Shown here in pieces: positions 51,737 through 64,000 of a stretch of DNA of 64,000 nucleotides. How positions within the stretch are numbered: position 1 is the first letter of the stretch; each line of letters opens with the position of its first letter. The translations under genes were made by a program, and so were the position numbers. The notes below the pieces were generated by a model, which was not told the origin of the DNA, searched no databases, and saw only the letters and a program-made list of their open reading frames with translations. The stretch covers positions 191,545,921 through 191,609,920 of the forward strand of contig NC_053393.1 of the NCBI RefSeq assembly GCF_905171765.1. Direction: 5' to 3'. The stretch comes from Bufo bufo (Eukaryota; Chordata; Amphibia; Anura; Bufonidae).

Positions 51737-54700
51737 CCCCTTAAGGACCCATGACGCACCGGTACGGCATGTTTCCCGAGTCCTTAACCTCTTAAGGACA
51801 TAGGGCGTACAGGTACGCCCTTGTGCCCTGGTACTTAAGGACACAGGGCGTACATGTACGCCCTGTGTATTTTCGATCACTGCCGTGCGGCTGGCAGTGA
51901 TCGGAACCCGGTGCCTGCTCAAATCATCGAGCAGGCACCTAGGCTAAATGCGCGGGGGGGTCCCGTGACCCCCCCATGTCGGCGATCGCGGCAAACCGCA
52001 GGTCAATTCAGACCTGCGGTTTGCTGCGATTTCTGAAGTTTCTGGTCCCCGCAGTCCCTGACCGCAGGGATCAGAAACTTTATATGCCATAAAAAAAGTT
52101 TTATTTACCCCCCCCTGCACCCCCGAATGATTTTTATGGTGGCGGGAGGTGCAGGGGGAGGGTTGCGGGCGGTGTGGGCGGTGCGGGAGGCGGGCGGTGC
52201 GGCAGGCGGGATCGCGATCCCCCGCCCGCCTCCCCTTGTATAATCGTTGGTGTCTAGTGGGGATACCAGGGTGCCAGCACATTGCTGGCACCCTGGTATA
52301 AACGGCTGACATCTGCGATGCGATGTCAGCCGTTTAACCCTTTCCATACAGCGGTCCGTACGGACCGCTGTATGGAAAAGGTTAACAGCGCAGGGAGCTC
52401 CCTCCCTCTCCCATCGGGGGGCTGCTGTGCCTTTGCAGCCCCCCGATGGGGAGGGAGAGAGCCCCCAGAGAGCCCCCCGAGAGATCCCCTCCTTACCCTT
52501 CCCCGTCTGCGAAGTTCTGAGCAGTACTGAGCAGACGGGGAAGGTTCCCATGGCAACAGGACGCCTCTCAGGCGTCCTGCTGTCCATGGTGCTGAACAGA
52601 TCTGTGCTGAATGGCATAGATCTGTTCAGTGTAAGTAAAATACAGTACAGAACAATATATATTGTACTGTACTGTATTATTCAGACATCAGACCCACTGG
52701 ATCTTCAAGAACCAAGTGGGTCTGGGTCAAAAAAAAGTGAATAAAAGTGAAAAAAAAGTAAAAATCAAAAAACACATTTATCACTGATAAAAAATGAAAA
52801 AAATAAAATTCCCTACACATGTTTGGTATCGCCGCGTCCGTAACGACCTGATCTATAAAACGGTCATGTTACTTTACCCGAACGGTGAACACCATAAAAA
52901 TAAAAAATAAAAAACTATGATGAAATTGAATTTTGCCCACCTTACTTCCCAAAAAAGGTAATAAAAGTGATCAAAAAAGTCGCATGTACGCCAAAATTGT
53001 AACAATCAAACCGTCATCTCATCCCGCAAAAATCATACCCTACCCAAGATAATCGCCCAAAAACTGAAAAAACTATGGCTCTTAGACTATGGAAACACTA
53101 AAACATGATTTTTTTTGTTTCAAAAATGAAATCATTGTGTAAAACTTACATAAATAAAAAAAAAGTATACATATTAGGTATCGCCGCGTCCGTATCGCCC
53201 GGCTCTATAAAAATATCACATGATCTAACCCCTCAGATGACCACCGTAAAAAAATAAAAATAAAAACGGTGTAAAAAAAGCCATTTTTTGTCATCTTACG
53301 TCACAAAAAGTGTAATAGCAAGCAATCAAAAAGTCATATGCACCCCAAAATAGATGCCAATCAAACCGTCATCTCATCCCGCAAAAAATGAGACCCTACT
53401 TAAGATAATCGCCCAAAAACTGAAAAAACTATGGCTCTTAGACTATGGAGACACTAAAACATTTTTTTGGTTTTAAAAATGAAATCATTGTGTAAAACGT
53501 ACATAAATAAAAAAAATTGTATACATATTAGGTATCTCCGCGTCCGTGACAACCTGCTCTATAAAATTACCACATGATCTAACCTGTCAGATGAATGTTG
53601 TAAATAACAAAAAAAAAACGGTGCCAAAAAAGCTATTTCTTGTTACCTTGCCGCACAAAAAGTGTAATATAGAGCAACCAAAAATCATATGTACCCTAAA
53701 CTAGTACCAACAAAACTGCCACCCTATCCCGTAGTTTCTAAAATGGGGTCACTTTTTTGGAGTTTCTACTCTAGGGGTGCATCAGGGGGGCTTCAAATGG
53801 GACATGGTGTCAAAAAAACCAGTCCAGCAAAATATGCCTTCCAAAAACCATATGGCATTCCTTTCCTTCTGCGCACTGCCGTGTGCCCGTACAGCTGTTT
53901 ACGACCACATATGGGGTGTTTCTGTAAACTACAGAATTAGGGCCATAAATAATGAGTTTTGTTTGGCTGTTAACCCTTGCTTTGTAACTGGAAAAAAAAT
54001 ATTAAAATGGAAAATCTGCCAAAAAAGTGAAATTTTGAAATTGTATCTCTATTTTCCATTAAATCTTGTGCAACACCTAAAGGGTTAACAAAGTTTGTAA
54101 AATCAGTTTTGAATACCTTGAGGGGTGTAGTTTCTTAGATGGGGTCACTTTTATGGAGTTTATAATCTAGGGGTGCATCAGGGGGGCTTCAAATGGGACA
54201 TGGTGCCAAAAAAACAGTCCAGCAAAATCAGCCCTCCAAAAACCAAACGGCGCACCTTTCACTCTACGCCCCGCTGTGTGCCCGTACAGTAGTTTACGGC
54301 CACATATGGGGTGTTTCTGTAAACAGCAGAGTCAGGGCAATAAAGATACAGTCTTGTTTGGCTGTTAACCCTTGCTTTGTTAGTGGAAAAAATGGGTTAA
54401 AATGGAAAATTAGGCAAAAAAATGAAATTCTCAAATTTCATCGCCATTTGCCAATAACTCTTGTGCAACACCTAAAGGGTTAACGACGTATGTAAAATCA
54501 GTTTTGAATACCTTGAGGGGTGTAGTTTCTTAGATGGGGTCACTTTTAGGGAGTTTCTCCTCTAGGGGTGCATCAGGGGGCTTCAAATGGGACATGGTGT
54601 AAATAAACCAGTCCATAAAAATCAGCCTTCCAAAAACCAAACGGCGCACCTTTCACTCTACGCCCCGCTGTGTGGCCGTACAGTAGTTTACGGCCACATA

Positions 54701-57700
54701 TTGGGTGTTTCTGTAAATGGCAGAGTCAGGGCAATAAAGATACAGTCTTGTTTGGCTGTTAACCCTTGGTTTGTTAGTGGAAAAAATGGGTTAAAATGAA
54801 AAATTAGACAAAAAAATGAAATTCTCAAATTTCCTCCCTATTTGCCAATAACTCTTGTGCAACACCTAAAGGGTTAACAACGTATGCAAAATCAGTTTTG
54901 AATACCTTGAGGGGTGTAGTTTCTTAGATGGGGTCATTTTTGGGTGGTTTCTATTATGTAAGCCTCGCAAAGTGACTTGAGACCTGAACTGGTCCCTAGA
55001 AATTGAGTTTTTGTAAATTTCGGAAAAATTTCAAGATTTGCTTCTAAACTTCTAAGCCTTATAACATCCCCAAAAAATAAAATATCATTCCCAAAACAAT
55101 TCAAACATGAAGTAGACATATGGGGAATGTAAAGTCATCACAATTTTTGGGGGTATTACTATTTATTACAGAAGTAGAGAAACTGAAACTTTGAAATTTG
55201 CTAATTTTTTTCAAATTTTTGTTAAATTAGGTATTTTTTGGTGCAAAAAAAATTTTTTTTTTGACTCCATTTTACCAGTGTCATGAAGTACAATATGTGA
55301 CGAAAAAACAATCTCAGAACGGCCTGGATAAGTCAAACCGTTTTAAAGTTATCAGCACTTAAAGGGACTCTGGTCAGATTTTCAAAAAATGGCCTGGTCC
55401 TAAGGTGTAAAAAGGCTGTGTCCTTAAGGGGTTAAGGACCCATGACGTACCGGTACGTCATGAGTTTAAAATGAGATTGCGGCGCCCCGGGGGTTAATCA
55501 GAACGGGATGCCGGCTGAAATCATTCAGCCGGCATCCTGTCACAACGCCGGGGGGGGGGGTCATGTGACCCCCCCGTATCAGCGATCGCAGCAAACCGCA
55601 GGTCAATTCAGACCTGCGGTTTGCTGCGCTTTTAGCCGATTCTGATCCCCGCAGTCTCTGACCGCGGGGATCAAACTTTAAAATGCCCGAAAGAATGTTT
55701 TATTAACCCCCCCCTGCACCCCTGAATGATATTATGTGGGCGGGTGGTGCAGGGGGGGTGTCGCGGGAGGTGCTGGAGGCGGGTGGTGCGGCAGGCGGGA
55801 TCGCGATCCCACGCCCGCCTCCCCTTCAATAATCGTTGGCGTCTAGTGGGTATACCAAGGTGCCAGCACATTGCTGACACCCTGGTATAAACGGCTGACA
55901 TCGGTGATGCGATGTCAGCCGTTTAACCCTTTCCATACAGCGGTCCGTACGGACCGCTGTATGGAAAAAGTTAACAGTAAGAGGGAGCTCCCTCCCTCTC
56001 CCATTGGGGGGCTGCTGTGCCTTTGCAGCACCCCGATGGAGAGGGAGAGAGCCCCCAGACAGCCCCCCGACAGACCCGTCCTTACCCTTCCCCGTCTGCG
56101 AAGTTCTGACAACTACTGAGCAGACGGGGAAGGTTCCCATGGCAACAGGACGCCGTCTCAGGCATCCTGCTGTCCATGGTGCTGAACAGATCTGTGCTAA
56201 AGGCAGAGATCTGTTCAGACAAAGTGTAAGTAAAATACAGTACAGTACAATATATATTGTACTGTACTGTATTATACAGACATCAGACCCACTGGATCTT
56301 CAAGAACCAAGTGGGTCTGGGTCCAAAAAAAAGTGAAAAAAAGTGAAAAAAAAGTAAAAATCAAAGAACACATTTATCACTGATTAGCTCTCTGATTGGC
56401 TCTTAGACTATGGAAACACTAAAACATGATTTTTTTTGTTTCAAAAATGAAATCATTGTGTAAAACTTAAATAAATAAAAAAAAAGTATACATATTAGGT
56501 ACCAACGCGTCCGTATCGACCTGCTCTATAAAAATATCACATGACCTAACCCCTCAGGTGACCACCGTAAAAAATAAAAATAAAAACGGTGTAAAAAAAA
56601 CAATTTTTTGTCATCTTACGTCACAAAAAGTGTAATAGCAAGCGATCAAAAAGTCATATGCACCCCAAAATAGTGCCAATCAAACCGTCATCTCATCCCG
56701 CAAAAAATGAGACCCCACTTAAGATAATCTCCCAAAAACTGAAAAAACTATGGCTCTTAGACTATGGAGACACTAAAACATTTTTTTTGTTTTAAAAATG
56801 AAATCATTGTGTAAAACTTAAATAAATAAATAAAAAAGTATACATATTAGGTATCGCCACGTCCGTGACAACCTGCTCTATAAAATTACCACATGATCTA
56901 ACCTGTCAGATGAATGTTGTAAATAGCAAAAAATAAAAACGTGCCAAAAAATCAATTTCTTGTTACCTTGCCGCACAAAAAAGTGTAATATAGAGCAACC
57001 AAAAATCATATGTACCCTAAACTAGTACCAACAAAACTGCCACCCTATCCCGTAGTTTCTAAAATGGGGTAACTTTTTTGGAATTTCTACTCTAGGGGTT
57101 TATCAGGGGGCTTCAAATGGGACATGGTGTCAAAAAAACAGTCCAGCAAAATCTGCCTTCCAAAAACCGTATGGCGTTCCTTTCCTTCTGTGCCCTGCCG
57201 TGTGCCCGTACATCGGTTTACGACCACATATGGGGTGTTTCTGTAAACTACAGAATCAGGGCCATAAATAATGAGTTTTGTTTGGCTGTTAACCCTTGCT
57301 TTGTAACTGGAAAAAAAATATTAAAATGGAAAATCTGCCAAAAAAGTGAAATTTTGAAATTGTATCTCTATTTTCCATTAAATCTTGTGCAACGCCTAAA
57401 GGGTTAACAAAGTTTGTAAAATCAGTTTTGAATACCTTGAGGGGTGTAGTTTCTTAGATGGGGTCACTTTTATGGAGTTTCTACTCTAGGGGTGCATCAG
57501 GGGGCTTCAAATGGGGCATGGCGTCAAAAAACCAGTCCAGCAAAATCTGGCTTCCACAAACCAAACGTCGCACCTTTCACTCTACGCCCCGCTGTGTGGC
57601 CGTACAGTAGTTTTTCGGCCACATATGGGGTGTTTCTGTAAACGGCAGAGTCAGGGCAATAAAGATACAGTCTTGTTTGGCTGTTAACCCTTGCTTTGTT

Positions 57701-58355
57701 AGTGGAAAAAATGGGTTAAAATGGAAAATTAAGCAAAAAAATGAAATTCTCAAATTTCATCCCCATTTGCCAATAACTCTTGTGCAACACCTAAAGGGTT
57801 AACGAAGTTTGTAAAATCAGTTTTGAATACCTTGAGGGGTGTAGTTTATATAATGGGGTCATTTTTGGGCGGTTTCTATTATGTAAGCCTCGCAAAGTGA
57901 CTTCAGACCTGTAGTGGTCCCTAAAAATTGGGTTTTTGTAAATTTCTGAAAAATTTAAAGATTTGCTTCTAAACTTCTAAGCCTTGTAACATCCCCAAAA
58001 AATAAAATATCATTCCCAAAATGCTGCAAACATGAAGTAGACATATGGGGAATGTAAAGTCATCACAATTTTTGGGGGTATTACTATGTATTACAGAAGT
58101 AGAGAAACTGAAACTTTGAAATTTGCTAATTTTTCAAGATTTTTGGTAAATATGGTATTTTTTTATGCAAAAAAATAAACTTTTGACCCAATTTTTGCAG
58201 TGTCATGAAGTACAATATGTGACGAAAAAAACAATCTCAGAACGGCCTGGATAAGTCAAAGCGTTTTAAAGTTATCAGCACTTAAAGTGACACTGGTCAG
58301 ATTTGCAAAAAATGGCCAAGTCCTTAAGGTGAAATAGGGCTGAGTCCTTAAGGGG
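51737..58355. mobile_element. Hairpin-chain TTAA element, copy C (carries copy B inside)
   Basis: TTAA at 51733-51736 and 58356-58359. Element sequence occupies 51737-51783 and 55436-58355, about 2.97 kb, in inverse orientation to copy A. The two parts join through a TTAA that was duplicated when copy B inserted. Relative to A and B it lacks several hundred bp around 56385. The chain of hairpins (55441-56220) and the right-hand 395-bp repeat units (57060-57850) are retained. No protein is encoded. Confidence 0.8.
51788..55431. mobile_element. 3.6-kb hairpin-chain TTAA element, copy B
   Basis: TTAA at 51784-51787 and 55432-55435; ends CCTCTTAAGGACAT and (inverse) CCCCTTAAGGACAC. It is 3644 bp, within 10 bp of copy A, and inverted to it. 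The hairpin chain lies at 51810-52580 and three ~395-bp units at about 53740-54930, with open frames at 53777-54088, 54193-54483 and 54587-54799 that match those of copy A. Gene content is nil. Confidence 0.88.
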
Positions 58356-60049
58356 TTAATGTGTTTTGCACTCTTTTTTTTGTGGTTGATCTATTCCCTA
58401 TTCTTTCAGATAATTTTTTGCAGTTTTATTTAGTACATGCATCCCTGAGCCATGTTTCCTCGAGCTGCTGATATAGCTTGTCGCAGACTCGAAGTTGAGT
58501 ACATGGTTTGTACTGTCCCACACCATAGGCCCCAAACTCTATTAAACTTTTGCGGTTTATTGCGATGTTTGTACACTAGTACTCTATATGGTAGAATCTG
58601 ATTTATCTGCATTTTCCACATGGTCAAGTTCGGTGTATTAGGGCTGTACTATCTCAAAGCAATACAGTTGCATGCCATAAACAGGGATTCCCTCAGGAAT
58701 GTTGTCATGTAATTATCCCAATTGTCTTCATTTAGTACCCCTAATATGCAGACTTCAGGTATACAAGTCACTTGAACCGGAAGTAGATGGGAAAGAAAAT
58801 CAGTCACATCCCTCCAAAATGTGGCTATTGGATTGCAGCTCCATATCATTTGCCAAAAGTCCGCCTCCAATTCCCCGCACTGCGGATATGCTATAGATGA
58901 CAATCTGCCCATTCTATACATCCTAGTTGGTGTTAAATATGTTTGATGCATGATGTTTAATTGGATCATTTTATTGTTGATTGAGGGAGATACCTGTAAA
59001 TGTTATTCTAATAAAGCTGTTATGGATTCATCAGTGAGTGTGGGTATCTTTCTTTTCCATTTGTCAATTACTGGAAGAGGGTTTGCACTAATCTTTGCAT
59101 GTACCAAATGAGAATAGATTGCCGATACTAATCCTCTGGGGCCCTGAGTTTTGACAACTCCTATAAGTGGATATTTGGATACTCTTGGGGCTATTATGTG
59201 GAAATTTACTCTGTATCGCCTCCCTAAGCTGCAAGTATGAGAAGGAATGGGTCCGTGATATATATTACTTTTGTGCCAAAGCCTAGAAAGTCATTATAAT
59301 CCCTTGGTCATAAAAATCCCCAAGGGTACTTGCTCCCGCCAATTTCCATTTGTCCGCTCCCATCACCACCTGCATATTTAGTATGGACTGATTATCCCAT
59401 AAAGGTATGTCTGAGACCACCTCTGTGAATTTGGACAGTGATTTAGCTTCTTTCCAGACTGTCTGTGCCAATTTTTGCAGTGGCAACATGGACCTTTGAA
59501 ACTTAGGTGACCCCTCTAAAAGCGACCATAGGGTATTGCAGTTTAGATAGGTTTTTAAGAAGTACTCAGAGGTCGGTATGTCCATTGTTGTGAACCAGGT
59601 GCTAATGAGCCATATCTTACCGGCTAAGTAATATGTAAAATAGTCCAGTAGGGCCATTCCTACCTCTATTTTTGGGCGTTTTTAGTGTATCCAGCATTTA
59701 AATTTGTTCCTTATGTGTTCAATTAGTGGGCAGATATTAAGTGTTAGCGCCTGGGACTGCCGTTTAGTAATTATGACTCCTAGATATTTAAATGTGTCCA
59801 CTACTTTCAACTGAGCTACATGAAAAGCTCCATTCCAATCAGTCCTGCCCAGTGGCATGTATACTGATTTCACCCAGTTAATTCTCAAGCCTAAATAATC
59901 CCCAAATTCGTCTATCAAAGTTACCACACTACTAAGTGACGAATCAGGTGAGGACAAATACAAGATCATATCGTCAGCATACAGTCCTATACGAATCTCC
60001 CTCTCTCCCATAGTCACTCCGGTTATGGTGTTACTATTTCTCACCTTAA

Positions 60050-60486
60050 CCGTTGTTGTGTTCCGTTCTGCAAAATAGGGTTCTGTTGTTCCCTGATCCA
60101 TTTCCGTTTTTGTTTCCGTGTGTCTTCCTTGATTTTTGGAGGATCACCAGACATGAAAAGTGAAAAAAAAATCTAAGTCAAGTTTGCCTTGCAAATGATA
60201 GGCAAAAAACAGACTCGGACGCGCGGATGCGGATGACTATCTTGTGTGCCTCCGTGTTTTTTCACGGACCCATTGACTTGAATGGGTCCGCGAACCATTG
60301 TCTGTGAAAAAAATAGGACAGGTCATATTTTTTTGACGGACTGGAAACACGGATCACGGAAGCGGATGACAAACGGTGCATTATCCGAGTTTTCAACTGA
60401 CCCATTGAAAGTCAATGGGTCCGCAGAAAATCACGGAACACGGAACAACGGACACGGAACACAACAACGGTCGTGTGCATGAGGCC
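60050..60486. mobile_element. Foldback MITE, inverted relative of 7992-8442
   Basis: The right end GTCGTGTGCATGAGGCC and the whole interior match the inverse of the 7992-8442 copy (for example CACGGAACACAACAACGG, TCTAAGTCAAGTTTGCCTT). The left end lacks about 16 bp of the expected GGCCTCATGCACACGA. TAA occurs at both edges (60047-60049, 60487-60489). It splits the L1 RT palm coding region. Confidence 0.85.
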
Positions 60487-61245
60487 TAATAGCCAAGGTT
60501 TCAATTGCCAAAGCAAACAAAAGTATTGACAGGGGACAGCCCTGTCTCATTCCTCTGTGAAGGGGAAAACTCTCCGATAATTCTCCATTGACTAGCAGCC
60601 TGCTTACTGGGCTGCTGTACAGGATGCTAACCCATTTGAGGACTTGAAGACCAAACCCAAAGCCTCGGAGGCAGCAAATACGTCCATTCTATAGAGTCAA
60701 ATGCCTTGGCTGCGTCCAGTGAAGCCAGGGCCCAGTCTGCATTCAGTTAATGTCCCAGCTGAGTGACCACCTGTACCATTCTTATGTTCTCTGTAGTAGA
60801 CTTCCCTGGCATAAAACCTGTTTGGTCTGGATGGACCAGTGATAGAATTACCCGGTTAAGGCGAGTTGCTAATATTTTGGTTAGTATTTTGTAATTCACA
60901 TTTAACAGTGCTATGGGCCTTTAGGATCCACAGTCAAGTGGGCCCTTGTCAGGTTTGAGTAAAAGTATTATGGTGGCTTCCCTATATGACTCCAGTAATT
61001 GTCCCGTTTCCAGCGCTGAGTGAAAAGTAGCTAACAGTTGGGGGGCCAACACCTCTGCATATTTGGCATATACCTCCTTGGGGACCCCATCTGGTTCTGG
61101 GGATTTCCCATTGTTAAGGTCTGCTATTGCTTGGAGTATTTCTTCCAAACATATAGGTTGGTCCAATTGGACGCTTTGTGATGTAGTGAGTTTAGAGAGA
61201 GGGATACCTTCCAAGTATGCAGCTATCTCTGTTTCCGATGCTTTT

Positions 61246-62311
61246 TAGTGATGAGCGGCAGGGGTCATATTCGAATTTGCAATATTTCGCTAATATTTTG
61301 TAGAATATTCGGCAAATATTTGCGAATTCGAATATTCGTTATACTCTATGATTTTTTTACTCGAAAAATCGACAAGGTAATGATCATATGCGATGCGAAT
61401 TTTCATTATGCGAATTTTTATCGCAAATTTTTCAATTGCCGAGCAAAAATATGATTCCTCCCTGCTTCTTGCTTGTGGGCAAATGAGTCATAGCACTATA
61501 TCGAATATATAAGTTTTTTCGAATATTCGTAATATTCTAAAACAAGAATATATAGCAATACAGTGAATATTCTAAAAAAACGAATGAAGAGCAATTTAGC
61601 TAATATAGTGCTATAATCTTTTTTTTAATAGTTGTAATTTTTTTCCAATCTGAACTTCAGATGAGAAAAAAATTACAACTATTAGACAAAGAAGATTATA
61701 GCACTATATTAGCTAAATTGCTCTATATTCTTTTTTTTTTGAATATTCGCTATATTGCTATATATTGAGTATTCGTAATATTCTAAAACAAGAATATATA
61801 GCAATATGGCGAATATTTGAATAAAAAAAATGAATATAGAGAAATTAAGCTAATATAGTGCTATAATCTTTTTTTTCAATAGTTGACATTTTTTTCCAAT
61901 CTGAACTATGAGACAAAGAAGATTATAGCACTATATTAGCTAAATTGCTTTATATTCTTTTTTTTTTGAATATTCTCTATTTTGCTATATATTCTTGTTT
62001 TAGAATATTACGAATATTCGAAAAACAAATATATTCGATATAGTGCTATATATTTGTTTTTTTGAAATAGTCATCATTTTTCCCATTTAAAGTCATGATT
62101 CCTCCCTGCTTCTTGCTTGTGGGCCAATGAGTCATTGGCCCACAAGCAAGAAGCAGGGAGGAATCATGTTTTTACTGGGCAATAGGAAAATTCGCATTAC
62201 AAAAATTCCTAATAAAGAAAATCTTGAATATTCGAAATTGCGAATATATATCAATATATTCTAAATATTAAAATTAAAAATTTGCAATTCAAATATTCGT
62301 GATCAACACTA
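61246..62311. mobile_element. AT-rich hAT-type element, 1066 bp
   Basis: Ends TAGTGATGAGCGG and (inverse) TAGTGTTGATCACG. ATGCTTTT (61238-61245) and ATGCTGTT (62312-62319) form an 8-bp duplication with one mismatch, and L1 coding continues on either side. The interior is a stack of inverted GAATATTCG blocks, including a long inverted repeat around 61600-61740. No transposase is encoded. It is related to 24430-25975. Confidence 0.87.
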
Positions 62312-62651
62312 ATGCTGTTATGTTGGATTTATATAGATCTTGATAGAAATGTGCAAGGATACTGATGATTGATTCTTGAGTTCTAAGTTCCTGTCCTATG
62401 TAATTCCTAACCGCAAAGATTGCCATAGAAGGCGAATTGTGTCGAATTAACTGAGCTAGTAGCTTAGCCGATTGATTCCCCAGCTCGAAAGCAGTCTGTT
62501 TCATAAAAAATAGTTTCCTGTCAGCTTTATCTTTGAGTATCGCGAGATACTGTCTACACACTTGTAACCACGCTGATCTATTGGCATCAGTTGGATGACA
62601 AATATACTGCTGTTCAAGTGTGGTGCACTGTGACTTGTGGGGACTCACTCT

Positions 62652-62933
62652 GGTAGACAGGATTAGCGGACACAGTATAGAGGCAACAACAAGTTCTTTG
62701 GATCAAACAGTTCAGTGTTTTATTCACACTTTAGGCAAGCAGTCATATTCAAACAAAAAGAGACCTTGCGGTGTTGGTGGTAATTCACACCATGCGGCAA
62801 TTCTGCCTCAAAGAGTCCTTGCTGATAGCAGCACCAACCTGTTTTTACCCCAAACAGGTAGGAAACCTTCATCCAGACACAAGGCTCCCAGATCCCAATA
62901 CAGAGATCTAGCTTCTGAGCCCAGATGCCTATT
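62652..62933 (-). other. Possible LTR fragment
   Basis: On the minus strand AATAAA (about 62721-62726) is followed by a sequence ending GTCTACCA near 62652, which looks like the end of an LTR (R-U5). The rest has no gene. No second LTR or target duplication can be seen, so this is tentative. Confidence 0.3.
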
Positions 62934-62937
62934 TAAA

Positions 62938-64000
62938 CCACCTCCGGACCGCCTAACGCAGGATCGCGTTCCGGAGGTGGCAGCCCTGCGCAGAGTCACG
63001 CATATATGCGTCATCTCGCGATGGCCGAGATTTCCTGTGAACGCGCGCACACAGGCGCGCGCGCTCACAGGAACGGAAGGTAAGAGAGTTGATCTCCAGC
63101 CTGCCAGCGGCGATCGTTCGCTGGCAGGCTGGAGATGTGTTTTTTTTTAACCCCTAACAGGTATATTAGACGCTGTTTTGATAACAGCGTCTAATATACC
63201 TGCTACCTGGTCCTCTGGTGGTCCCATTTGTTTGGATCGACCACCAGAGGACACAGGTAGCTCAGTAAAGTCCCACCAAGCACCACTACACTACACTACA
63301 CCCCCCCCCCCCCCCCCGTCACTTATTAACCCCTTATTAGCCCCTGATCACCCCTGATCACCCCATATAGACTCCCTGATCACCCCCCTGTCATTGATCA
63401 CCCCCCTGTCATTGATTACCCCCCTGTAAAGCTCCATTCAGATGTCCGCATGATTTTTACGGATCCACTGATAGATGGATCGGATCCGCAAAACGCATCC
63501 GGACGTCTGAATGAAGCCTTACAGGGGCGTGATCAATGACTGTGGTTATCACCCCATATAGACTCCCTGATCACCCCCCCTGTCATTGATTACACCCCTG
63601 TCATTGATCAACCCCCTGTAAAGCTCCATTCAGACGTCCGCATGATTTTTACGGATGCACTGATAGATGGATCCGATCCGCAAAACGCATCCGGACGTCT
63701 GAATGAAGCCTTACAGGGGCATGATCAATGACTGTGGTGATCACCCCATATAGACTCCCTGATCACCCCCCTGTAAAGCTCCATTCAGATGTCCGCATGA
63801 TTTTTACGGATGCACTGATAGATGGATCCGATCCGCAAAACGCATCCGGACGTCTGAATGAAGCCTTACAGGGGCATGATCAATGACTGTGGTGATCACC
63901 CCATATAGACTCCCTGATCACCCCCCTGTCATTGATTACCCCCCTGTAAAGCTCCATTCAGATGTCCGCATGATTTTTACGGATGCACTGATAGATGGAT
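62938..64000. mobile_element. Second copy of the 2.9-kb TTAA element, inverted
   Basis: It begins CCACCTCCGGACCGCC after TTAA at 62933-62936 and follows, in inverse order, the hairpin chain of 35660-35960 and then the tandem hairpin units. Unit starts (TAAAGCTCCATTCAGA) are near 63427, 63619, 63774 and 63947. A C-run lies at about 63301-63317. The hairpin arms here differ from those in the first copy (CGCATGATTTTTACGGATGC) but stay self-complementary. The element runs off the window. Confidence 0.88.

Larger units (their letters stand above)
58430..62650 (-). pseudogene. L1-type LINE ORF2 remnant
   Basis: Minus-strand segments in order: 62289-62648 (linker, KLFFMKQTAFELGNQSAKLL), 60921-61214 (RT start, DLNNGKSPEPDGVPKEVY and EATIILLLKPDKGP), 60490-60915 (degenerate RT core with an AFDSIEW-like block), 59682-60049 (IGLYADDMILYLSSP, then KYLGVIITKR), 59283-59657 and 58985-59280 (connection), 58649-58969 (C-terminal MYRMGR block and the Cys-rich end YPQCGELEADFWQMIWSC). 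YADD and NGKSPGPDG-like motifs place it in the L1 clade. Stops, frameshifts and two insertions (60050-60486 and 61246-62311) kill it. The endonuclease is absent. Confidence 0.85.

Noticed and set aside
62620..63150. 176-codon open frame as a host gene
   Set aside because: It runs through an L1 remnant, a possible LTR fragment and the hairpin chain of a TTAA element, with no domain.

Overview
This window looks like intergenic DNA from a vertebrate, most probably an anuran amphibian (frog or toad). I recognise no host gene, tRNA, rRNA or CRISPR array. The evidence for an anuran is the density of TTAA-flanked MITEs with Kolobok-T2-like ends (TTAAAGG), foldback elements of the 'GGCCTCATGCACACGA' type, a CR1 tail ending in CATTCTATGTTTC, an L1-type LINE, hAT, Tc1/mariner and chromodomain Ty3/gypsy elements, and a DIRS-order tyrosine recombinase. 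The organism call is inference from repeat content.

Layout. 1-5425: GC-rich DNA with three tandem arrays (53-bp, about 100-bp and 56-bp units), then a decayed tyrosine recombinase gene and a split direct repeat, probably the 3' part of a Ngaro/PAT-like DIRS-order retrotransposon. 5539-7131: complete Tc1 transposon with a 345-codon transposase. 7992-8717: two MITEs. 8948-14522: complete minus-strand Ty3/gypsy chromovirus ('gypsy-1') with GTTAC target duplications. 14795-17594: MITEs. 18761-20998: dead Tc1-like element split by a solo LTR. 22243-24405: MITE, then a gypsy-1-like LTR split by a CR1 LINE. 24430-25975: AT-rich hAT-type element. 26545-31300: degenerate hAT transposon with tandem arrays at both ends. 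31358-33073: four MITEs. 33078-35986: 2.9-kb TTAA element built from hairpins. 36648-37600 and 42609-43888: two solo LTRs of one family. 37688-42094: foldback T2-like element followed by a 3.6-kb hairpin-chain TTAA element. 44452-45812: LTR plus gag-like remnant of another retroelement. 46104-51645: complete plus-strand chromovirus ('gypsy-2') with GTTTT target duplications. 51737-58355: hairpin-chain element with a full-length sibling nested in its own terminal palindrome. 58360-62650: L1 ORF2 remnant hit by two DNA elements. 62938-64000: second, inverted copy of the 2.9-kb element, running off the window.

How it fits together. This is a layered record of transposition, and many insertion events can be ordered from target-site duplications. 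Autonomous-type machinery is present for Tc1 (nearly intact), two chromoviruses (each broken by a few small lesions), hAT, CR1, L1 and a tyrosine-recombinase element (all decayed). The TTAA, TWA and 8-bp-TSD elements have no source of transposase here and must have been moved in trans.

The strongest observations are: a matched self-priming arrangement in both gypsy elements, where ten bases at the predicted transcript start are complementary to ten bases one nucleotide inside the 5' LTR; a minisatellite whose repeated hairpins keep a CACGACT loop while the stems change in a compensatory way; chains of long perfect hairpins in two TTAA-element families; and self-nesting of one of those families. 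I see no clearly new protein-coding system.
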